Shown piece after piece: positions 26,095-33,463 of a DNA stretch of 64,000 nt. Source of the stretch: Aliarcobacter cibarius (GTDB lineage: Bacteria > Campylobacterota > Campylobacteria > Campylobacterales > Arcobacteraceae); assembly GCF_013372265.1 (NCBI RefSeq), contig NZ_CP054051.1, positions 186,001 through 250,000 on the forward strand, written 5' to 3'. Each line of letters starts with the position of its first letter. Position 1 is the first letter of the stretch. Both the position numbers and the translations under genes were made by a program. The notes under the pieces were generated by a model that did no database searches, was not told where the DNA came from, and was given only the letters and a program-made list of their open reading frames with translations.

Positions 26095-27384
26095 ATGTCA
26101 ACAGAATCAAGTATAAAATGTCCAAATTATGGTGAGTTAATAGATGTTAATGAGATACTTTATCATCAATTAGAAAATGAGTTTAAACAAAAAAATTTAA
26201 ATGAAAAGAAAAAGTTTGAAGAAGAGATAGCTTTAAAACGAATTGAGTATAAACAAGCACTTGATATGCTTAAACAAAAAGAAGAAGATATCAAAGAACA
26301 AAAAGAGAAGTTTGATGAAGAACTAAAAAAAGCTACAAAAGAACTTCTTAAACAAGAAAAACAAAAACTTCAAGAAGAACTAAAAAAAGAGATACTAGAA
26401 GAACAAAGTGAATCTATAGCACTACTTAAAAAAGAGCTAGATGAAAAATCTAATCAAGTAAAAGAATTAAACACTGCAAAAGCTCAAATAGAACAACTTA
26501 AACGTGATAAAGAAGAGATGGAGTCAGCTATCATGGCAAAAGCTCAATTTGCTCTTAATGAACAACTAAAAATAGAAAAAGAGAAAATACAAAAAACTGT
26601 TGATGATCAAAATGAATTAAAATTAAAACAAAAAGAAGAACAATTAGAACAACTTAAAAAACAACTCCAAGATACCCAAAGAAAACTAGAGCAGGGCTCA
26701 CAACAACTTCAAGGAGAAGTACAAGAACTTGCTATTGAAGAGTATCTACAAAATAAATATCCTTTTGATTCTATAGAAGAAATCAAAAAAGGTGTAAGAG
26801 GTGGGGATTGTATTCAAACAGTTCATACTAGAGAAATACAAAACTGTGGAAAAATATATTATGAGAGTAAAAGGACTAAAGATTTTCAACGAACATGGAT
26901 AGAAAAGTTTAAAGCTGATATGAGAGAAAAAGGAGCTGATATAGGTGTACTTGTAACAGAAGTGTTACCAAAAGAACTAGAACGTATGGGACTTATTGAT
27001 GGAGTGTGGATATGTACATATGAAGAGTTTAAAGGTTTATCGTCAGTTCTTAGAGAAAGTATTATTAAAATTAATCAAGCAAAAAAATCAGAAGAAAATA
27101 AAACTGATAAGATGAGTTTATTGTATGGTTATTTAACAAGTACAGAATTTAAAATGCAAATAGAAGCTATAGTAGAAGGTTTTACTCAAATGCAAAGTGA
27201 CCTTGATAGTGAAAAAAGATCCATGCAAAGAATCTGGAAACAAAGAGAAAAACAAATAGAAAAGGTACTTGATAATACTATAGGAATGTATGGTTCTATA
27301 AAAGGCATAGCGGGAAATAGTATTGGTAATGTTAAGGCTTTAGAATTGCCTTATAATTTGTTAGAAGATGAGAATGAATTATGA
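26095..27384 (+). CDS. DUF2130 protein: zinc-finger-like N-terminus, coiled coil, PD-(D/E)XK-like end
   Basis: The 429-aa protein begins with the family's usual CPxCGE-type start, but the second cysteine is tyrosine here (KCPNYGELIDV), so the zinc site is probably lost. Residues about 30-215 are a long charged coiled coil. The C-terminal DUF2130 domain shows ELAIEEYL, RGGDCIQTV and IYYESKRTKDF, with the D and ExK of a PD-(D/E)XK nuclease. Proteins of this family often accompany restriction-modification genes and are presumed DNA-acting; their exact job is not established. It overlaps the next gene by 4 nt. Confidence 0.8.
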   Translation: MSTESSIKCPNYGELIDVNEILYHQLENEFKQKNLNEKKKFEEEIALKRIEYKQALDMLKQKEEDIKEQKEKFDEELKKATKELLKQEKQKLQEELKKEILEEQSESIALLKKELDEKSNQVKELNTAKAQIEQLKRDKEEMESAIMAKAQFALNEQLKIEKEKIQKTVDDQNELKLKQKEEQLEQLKKQLQDTQRKLEQGSQQLQGEVQELAIEEYLQNKYPFDSIEEIKKGVRGGDCIQTVHTREIQNCGKIYYESKRTKDFQRTWIEKFKADMREKGADIGVLVTEVLPKELERMGLIDGVWICTYEEFKGLSSVLRESIIKINQAKKSEENKTDKMSLLYGYLTSTEFKMQIEAIVEGFTQMQSDLDSEKRSMQRIWKQREKQIEKVLDNTIGMYGSIKGIAGNSIGNVKALELPYNLLEDENEL

Positions 27385-29618
27385 TTAATAATATAGAATT
27401 AAAGAATATAGCTACTTATGATGAAGCTGGAACATCTCTAAATAATTTAAAAGAAATTAATTTTATTTATGGGGCAAATGGAAGTGGAAAAACTACGGTT
27501 TCAAACTTAATGAATAATCCACAAGATGTTAAATATCGAGATTGTAATATAATATGGAAGGATGGATACATTGTTGATACTATGGTTTATAATAAATCTT
27601 TTAAAGAAACAAATTTCAACTCTTCAAACCATATCAAAGGTGTTTTTACACTAGGACAAGCAACAGATGATGATATAAAACTTATAGATGAAAAAAAAGA
27701 ACAATTAGAAGCTATTAAAATACAAGGTACTGGATATAAGAAAAAATTAGAAGATTTAAAAGGAACACGTGAAAGTTTAGGGAAGATACAAGATTTAGAA
27801 AATGAATTTAAAGAGTTTTGTTGGACAAAAATTTATAAACCATATGAAGAAACTTTTAAAGAAGCCTTTAAAGGTTTTATGCAAAAACAAACTTTTACAG
27901 ATAAAATACTTAGTGAATTTGCAAATAATCAAGTAACTATATTAAGTATTGATGAATTAAAAAAGAAAGCACAAACAATTTTTGGTGAAACTCCAAAACA
28001 TCTAAATCTTATCTCAACGATTTCATTTGATGAATTGAATAATATTGAGAATGAAGATATTTGGAATAAAAAAATTATTGGTAAGTCAGATGTAGATATA
28101 GCTAGATTAATTCAATATTTAAATATAAATGATTGGGTTAATCAAGGTAAGGGTTATCTTAAAGATGATAACATCTGTCCTTTCTGCCAAAAAGAAACAA
28201 TCACTGATGATTTTAGACAACAACTTGAAAAATATTTTGATACAACATATGTTGATTTAATTAATAAAATTAAGAAATATCAGCAAGATTACGATTTACA
28301 TTCCTCAAATATTATAGAACAATTAAACTATATTGAACATGAACAAAAACAAAATAATAATTCAAAATTAGACTTAGAAAAATTTTCTATTTATATCAAA
28401 ACACTTATAAGTCAAATAAACTCAAATAAAGAAAATTTACAAAGTAAAATAAAAGAACCAAGTAGGTCTTTAGAGCTTACATCAACAAAAGAGCAATTTG
28501 AAAATATTAAAGTTGCTATTGATAGTGCTAATGAAGAAATTAAAAAACATAATAAAATAGTAGCAAATTACCAAACAGAAAAAACTAATTTAATTTGTGC
28601 AATTTGGAAATTTCTAGTGAAATCATTTGAAGATGAAATAAAAGAATATACAAAAAAGCATAAAGGTTTAGAAAAAGGTATAGACAGTTTAACGATACAA
28701 TATAATAAAAAACGACAAGAATATAGGGAACTTAGTCAAGAAATAAAAGATTTAGAAAAAAATGTAACAAGTGTACAGCCGACAATAGATGAAATAAACA
28801 AACTTTTAAATTATTATGGATTTTTAAATTTTGAGATAGTACCTTCTCAAACAGAAATAAATCAATATCAAATTAAAAGAGAAGATGGAACTTTAGCACA
28901 AGAGACATTGAGTGAAGGAGAAATTACATTTATTACATTTTTATATTATTATCAACTTACAAAAGGGGCAGTAAAAGAAGATGAAGTTTCTAATAATAGG
29001 ATTTTAATAATTGATGATCCAATATCAAGTTTAGATAGTAATATTTTATTTGTTGTAAGTACCTTACTAAAAAAAATCATAAATGATGTTAGAAATGGAA
29101 TTAGTAATATTAAACAGGTTATTATATTAACTCATAATGTCTATTTTTATAAAGAAGTGTCATTTATAGATGGTCGGGATACTGGGAGAAGAAATGATAC
29201 ATATTTTTGGATACTAAGAAAAAATAATAAAGTTTCAAAATTTTATCCATATGATACAAATCCAATCAAAACTTCATATGAATTGTTATGGCAAGAACTA
29301 AGAGATAAAGAAAAAAGTTCAAATATAACATTACAAAATACAATGAGAAGAATAATTGAAAATTATTTTAAAATTCTCGGTAATTTCAGCGATGATAAAC
29401 TGATTAAAAATTTTGAAGAATATGAAGAACAGGTTATTTGCCGTTCTTTAATTTCTTGGATTAATGATGGTTCTCATAGTATATCAGACGATTTATTTAT
29501 AGAATCACATGATGATACTATAGATAAATATTTAGAAGTATTTAAAAAAATATTTATTTTTACTGATCATGAAGGACATTATAAAATGATGATGGGTATT
29601 GATGAATTAAATATATAA
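27381..29618 (+). CDS. RloC/PrrC-like ABC-type ATPase, candidate anticodon nuclease
   Basis: The 745-aa protein has Walker A GANGSGKTT (31-39), coiled coils around a CPFC zinc-hook motif (about 266-269), signature TLSEGEITF, Walker B ILIIDDPISSLDSN and a THNVYF switch histidine. The order is that of AAA_13 proteins such as RloC and PrrC. After the ATPase comes MRRIIENYF (R...E) and, about 40 residues later, WINDGSHSI (H), compatible with the R/E/H triad of PrrC-family tRNA-cutting domains. Known PrrC/RloC proteins are silent partners of restriction systems that cut tRNA when DNA damage or anti-restriction is sensed. The type III genes downstream fit that. The nuclease assignment is inference. 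Confidence 0.75.
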   Translation: MINNIELKNIATYDEAGTSLNNLKEINFIYGANGSGKTTVSNLMNNPQDVKYRDCNIIWKDGYIVDTMVYNKSFKETNFNSSNHIKGVFTLGQATDDDIKLIDEKKEQLEAIKIQGTGYKKKLEDLKGTRESLGKIQDLENEFKEFCWTKIYKPYEETFKEAFKGFMQKQTFTDKILSEFANNQVTILSIDELKKKAQTIFGETPKHLNLISTISFDELNNIENEDIWNKKIIGKSDVDIARLIQYLNINDWVNQGKGYLKDDNICPFCQKETITDDFRQQLEKYFDTTYVDLINKIKKYQQDYDLHSSNIIEQLNYIEHEQKQNNNSKLDLEKFSIYIKTLISQINSNKENLQSKIKEPSRSLELTSTKEQFENIKVAIDSANEEIKKHNKIVANYQTEKTNLICAIWKFLVKSFEDEIKEYTKKHKGLEKGIDSLTIQYNKKRQEYRELSQEIKDLEKNVTSVQPTIDEINKLLNYYGFLNFEIVPSQTEINQYQIKREDGTLAQETLSEGEITFITFLYYYQLTKGAVKEDEVSNNRILIIDDPISSLDSNILFVVSTLLKKIINDVRNGISNIKQVIILTHNVYFYKEVSFIDGRDTGRRNDTYFWILRKNNKVSKFYPYDTNPIKTSYELLWQELRDKEKSSNITLQNTMRRIIENYFKILGNFSDDKLIKNFEEYEEQVICRSLISWINDGSHSISDDLFIESHDDTIDKYLEVFKKIFIFTDHEGHYKMMMGIDELNI

Positions 29619-29632
29619 ATAGGAGTGACAAC

Positions 29633-30544
29633 TTGAGTTTACTGTATGATAGAGTTACTAGAGAACATGACAATCGTGAATATAAAAGAAAACCGGCTAA
29701 AGGTGATTTAATATTAGAACTAGAGAAAATAATTAATTTAACACACAAAATAATTGGTTTTGATGGATATATTATTCCTAAAAATGGAAGTAGAGTAACT
29801 TTACTACTATATTGCCGTGAATATAATCAAGAGCTTGTTAAAGATAAAGAGTTGGTTGCTTTAGCACAAATTTTATTTGATGAAATGAATAAAGCAATAG
29901 ATTTTAAAATTGCTATAGAATTCAGTAAAAAACTTAAATGTGATTTAACTTGTGTATTTATTCCATACAATTATCCAAAAGATGATGAGCAAGCTATAGA
30001 GCAGGAAATAATATTATTTCCAAAAATCAATATAGAAAAAAAAGTTAAAAGAACTAATGTTGATGGTTTAAGGTTACTATTGAAAAATTATGAAAAAAGA
30101 TTTACTCGAAAAGCAGTAACATTTATACCTACAAAATTAGAATATTATTTAGCAAATATTCCAAAAGATCAATGGAAAATAGCTTTTCCAGGGGATGCCG
30201 ATGGTATTTTTATGGATGAAAACTATAATGTTCAAGCTATTTTAGAATATAAATCTGATACACAAGGAAGAATTTTAGAGGAAGAATCTATTCAAAAATA
30301 TAATGCAGACTCAACTAGATTTAGTGTTCTTGATGATTTTTGTAAACTTTTAAATGTGCCTTTAGTTGTTGTTTTTTGGTCTGATACTCATTCTAATACA
30401 AAAATAACTATCAGAAATTCAGTTAAAGGAATAGAAAATAGCTTACCTATTATTAAATCTAATGATTATAATTCTTGTGCAAAAAAGATTTATGATGTTT
30501 TACTTAATTTAAGCATACACATGAATAAATTGGATTTATTATAA
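29633..30544 (+). CDS. Predicted PD-(D/E)XK nuclease-like protein in the restriction island
   Basis: The 303-aa protein uses a TTG start behind AGGAG, 15 bases after the previous stop; no nearby ATG fits. Residues about 186-210 carry GDADGIFMD and AILEYKSDT, the D...E-x-K core of a PD-(D/E)XK enzyme, followed by a strand/helix pair (PLVVVFWSDT). No close family recognised. Its position between the ATPase and mod suggests a partner nuclease or a substrate-recognition subunit for the ATPase; that is inference. Confidence 0.65.
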   Translation: MSLLYDRVTREHDNREYKRKPAKGDLILELEKIINLTHKIIGFDGYIIPKNGSRVTLLLYCREYNQELVKDKELVALAQILFDEMNKAIDFKIAIEFSKKLKCDLTCVFIPYNYPKDDEQAIEQEIILFPKINIEKKVKRTNVDGLRLLLKNYEKRFTRKAVTFIPTKLEYYLANIPKDQWKIAFPGDADGIFMDENYNVQAILEYKSDTQGRILEEESIQKYNADSTRFSVLDDFCKLLNVPLVVVFWSDTHSNTKITIRNSVKGIENSLPIIKSNDYNSCAKKIYDVLLNLSIHMNKLDLL

Positions 30545-30567
30545 TCCCAATCTAACAAACATTTAAA

Positions 30568-30573
30568 TATAAT
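30568..30573 (+). promoter_or_regulatory. Candidate -10 box of mod
   Basis: TATAAT in TAAATATAATATC, 29 bases before the ATG of mod, with AGAGGA as ribosome binding site. It suggests that mod can be expressed separately from the upstream ATPase genes, which would let methylation precede restriction. Confidence 0.45.
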
Positions 30574-30602
30574 ATCTACTTTATAAAAGAGGATTAAAGT
30601 AA

Positions 30603-32426
30603 ATGAGTTTAGAGAAAAACGTTATAGAAGAACAAAGTATAAATGATGTTAATTATGAATTATTAAAAAAACAATTTCCTAACGCTGTAAGCATAGATGA
30701 AAATGGTAAGTATGTAATAGACCCTCAACAGTTACAATTGAGTTTAGACCCATCACTTGCCCAAATAAAAGAAGATGGTTATGGGCTTAATTGGGTTGGG
30801 AAAAAAGAGGCTTATCATAATGCATTTACAAAAAACTATAAAGTTCTAAAACCACTTAAAGAGATTTCTAAAAATTGGGATGAAACAGAAAATATCCTTA
30901 TAAAAGGGGATAATCTTGATGCTCTAAAAATACTTAGACAAAACTATTATGAATCTATCAAAATGATATATATCGACCCACCTTATAATACTAAAAATGA
31001 TGGCTTTGTTTACAATGATGATTTCACAACTTCAACTGAACAAACACTTGAAGAGCTTGGATATGATAAAGAATATATAGACTATATTGAAAATATTCAA
31101 GGAGCTAAAACACATAGTGGTTGGCTTAGTTTTATGTATCCTAGACTTTTATTGGCAAAAGATTTTCTCAAAGATGATGGAGTTATTTTTATATCGATTG
31201 ATGATAATGAAAATGCACAGTTAAAACTTCTATGTGATGAAATTTATGGTGATGATAATTTTGTAGGAGAATATATTTGGAATAAAAAGAATGTTGTACA
31301 AAATGATGCTACACATATGTCAATTAATCATGAGTATATTTTAGTATATGCAAAGAATTTTAATATATTTAGATTTAATTTATTAGAAAGAACAGAAGAA
31401 CAACTAAAAAGGTATCAAAATCCTGATAATGATCCTAGAGGATTGTGGACAAGTGTGGCACTACAGGCTAAAAGTGGCTCAAATACATATAGTATTGAAT
31501 TTGATAATGGTGTTCAATGGGAGCCTGTAAAAGGTACATACCCTAGATTATCTAAAGATAGTTTAATAAAAGCATACAATGATAACAGATTATGGTTTGG
31601 TAAAGATGGGAAAAATGTTCCTAGGTTAAAAAAGTTTTTATCTGAAGTTAAGGAAGGTGTTTTATCTTCATCTCTTTTATTAGCTGATGATGTTGGTTCA
31701 ACACAACTTGCGAAAGAAAATTTAAAAAAGTTAATGAATAATAATTTATTTGATACACCTAAACCAATAGGTTTAATTTCAAAATTTTTGCAATTAGCTA
31801 CAAAAAATGACCTTATTCTAGACTTTTTCGCAGGAAGTGGAACAACTGCACATGCAGTAATGGATTTAAATGCTCAAGATAATGGAAATCGTAAATATAT
31901 TTGTGTTCAATGGGCAGAAGGGACACCTGAAAATAGTGAAGCTAAAAAAGCTGGGTATGAAACAATATTTGATATTACAAAAGCAAGAATAGATAAAGCA
32001 GGAGAACAGTTAGCAAAAGGTGATATAGGTTTTAGAACTTTTGAAATAGTGGAAGACCAAAAACAAAAAATTTACCAAAAATCACTAGAAGAGGTAAATC
32101 AAGAAGATTTATTAGTGATGATGGAAAAACCTGATATTTCATCAAATGAAGAGATACTTTATAATCTATTTGTAGCAGAAGCTTTACCACTTAGTACAAA
32201 ACATCAAGAGCTTATTAAAGATAAACTTTATTTAGCGTCAAATGTAGCTTTTATTCTTGGTGATATAACTTCTGATGAATTGGTTGAAGCTTTAAAAGAT
32301 AAAAAAGAGTGTGAATATATCACTGTGTATTCTCCAAATATTAGCAATGATAAGTTTACTCTTGAAATAGAAAGTAATATATCAAAACTTGGTATCAAGA
32401 GTGATAAACTAAGATTTAGAGGATAG
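30603..32426 (+). CDS. mod: Type III restriction-modification DNA methyltransferase (Mod)
   Basis: The 607-aa protein has motif IV DPPYNT (125-130), followed much later by motif I DFFAGSGTT (about 406-414), the beta-class amino-methyltransferase order used by type III Mod subunits. The target-recognition region lies between. Mod binds the asymmetric recognition site, methylates one strand at N6-adenine and supplies specificity to Res. I saw no long simple repeat of the kind that phase-varies mod in other genera. RhuM follows two bases later. Confidence 0.92.
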   Translation: MSLEKNVIEEQSINDVNYELLKKQFPNAVSIDENGKYVIDPQQLQLSLDPSLAQIKEDGYGLNWVGKKEAYHNAFTKNYKVLKPLKEISKNWDETENILIKGDNLDALKILRQNYYESIKMIYIDPPYNTKNDGFVYNDDFTTSTEQTLEELGYDKEYIDYIENIQGAKTHSGWLSFMYPRLLLAKDFLKDDGVIFISIDDNENAQLKLLCDEIYGDDNFVGEYIWNKKNVVQNDATHMSINHEYILVYAKNFNIFRFNLLERTEEQLKRYQNPDNDPRGLWTSVALQAKSGSNTYSIEFDNGVQWEPVKGTYPRLSKDSLIKAYNDNRLWFGKDGKNVPRLKKFLSEVKEGVLSSSLLLADDVGSTQLAKENLKKLMNNNLFDTPKPIGLISKFLQLATKNDLILDFFAGSGTTAHAVMDLNAQDNGNRKYICVQWAEGTPENSEAKKAGYETIFDITKARIDKAGEQLAKGDIGFRTFEIVEDQKQKIYQKSLEEVNQEDLLVMMEKPDISSNEEILYNLFVAEALPLSTKHQELIKDKLYLASNVAFILGDITSDELVEALKDKKECEYITVYSPNISNDKFTLEIESNISKLGIKSDKLRFRG

Positions 32427-32428
32427 AT

Positions 32429-33463
32429 ATGGAAGAAAATCTAAATATTATTATCTATTCAAGTGAAGATGGGAAAACAAAACTTGATGTAAAACTTGAA
32501 AATGAGACTTTGTGGTTAAACCAAAAGCAACTTTGTGAACTCTTTGGAAAATCTAAATCAACTATAAGTGAACATATTAAAACTATTTTTGAAGATGAAG
32601 AACTAGATGAAAAAGTGGTTGTTCGGAATTACCGAACAACCACTCAGCATGGTGCAATAGAGGGAAAAACTCAATCAACTGATGTGAAATATTATAATCT
32701 AGATATGATAATTGCTCTTGGATTTAAAGTACGAAGTAGAACAGGTGTACAATTTAGAAAATGGGCAAATAATATACTAAAAGAGTATGTTGTAAAAGGT
32801 TTTGCAATGGATGATGAAAGGCTTAAAAATCCTCCTGTAGCAAATTCTTTGGTTCCTGATTATTTTGAAGAGATGATAGAGCGAATTAGAGATATAAGGG
32901 CTAGTGAGAGAAGAGTATACTTGCGAGTGAAAGAGATATTTGCACTTGCTAGTGATTATGATCCTTCATGGAGTGAAACAACACGATTTTTTCAGCATAT
33001 ACAAAATAAACTTCATTTTGCTATTACAAAATTAACAGCAGCTGAAATTATTTCTCAAAGAGCAAATGCTAGTTTACCAAATATGGGTATTACAACTCTT
33101 TCTACAGATAGTATAAAAAGTACAGATATAACAGTGGCTAAAAATTATCTAAGTGAAAAAGAGATTGAAGAACTTAATCGTATAGTTGTAATGTGGTTGG
33201 ATTATGCAGAAGATCAAGCTAAAAGAAAACAACAAGTGTTTTTAAATGATTGGGAAAATAAATTAGATGCATTTTTAGAGTTTAATGAAAGAGATGTTTT
33301 ACAAAATTTTGGACAAGTTTCAAAAAAAGAAGCAGATAAAAAAGCTAAAGATGAATATAAAATATTTTCTGCACAAAGAAGAGCTCAAAAAGAAGAACAA
33401 GGGTTTATAGAAAATATAAAAGCCTTAGAGAATATTGCAAAAATGGTAAAAGAGAAAAAATAA
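32429..33463 (+). CDS. rhuM: RhuM-family protein inside the type III operon
   Basis: The 344-aa protein shows the family features: N-terminal DNA-binding-like LWLNQKQLCELFGKSKSTISEHI, then KYYNLDMIIALGFKVRSRTGVQFRKWA (Bro-N/KilA-N-like core), a middle YLRVKEIFALASDYDPS block and a coiled C-terminus. RhuM was named for a Salmonella pathogenicity island gene; its function is unknown, but it recurs inside type I and III restriction operons. The ATG lies two bases after mod, and the stop overlaps the Res start (TAATG). A 12-bp-arm hairpin is embedded in frame in its coding sequence. Confidence 0.9.
   Translation: MEENLNIIIYSSEDGKTKLDVKLENETLWLNQKQLCELFGKSKSTISEHIKTIFEDEELDEKVVVRNYRTTTQHGAIEGKTQSTDVKYYNLDMIIALGFKVRSRTGVQFRKWANNILKEYVVKGFAMDDERLKNPPVANSLVPDYFEEMIERIRDIRASERRVYLRVKEIFALASDYDPSWSETTRFFQHIQNKLHFAITKLTAAEIISQRANASLPNMGITTLSTDSIKSTDITVAKNYLSEKEIEELNRIVVMWLDYAEDQAKRKQQVFLNDWENKLDAFLEFNERDVLQNFGQVSKKEADKKAKDEYKIFSAQRRAQKEEQGFIENIKALENIAKMVKEKK
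32615..32643. repeat. Perfect inverted repeat inside rhuM
   Basis: GTGGTTGTTCGG / CCGAACAACCAC around AATTA, coding for VVRNYRTT. The 15-nt core TTCGGAATTACCGAA recurs, inverted, in the intergenic hairpin at 11831-11859. Confidence 0.65.

Noticed and set aside
30603-32426. Phase-variable mod through simple sequence repeats
   Set aside because: I found no tandem tetranucleotide or long homopolymer tract in the gene or its promoter.
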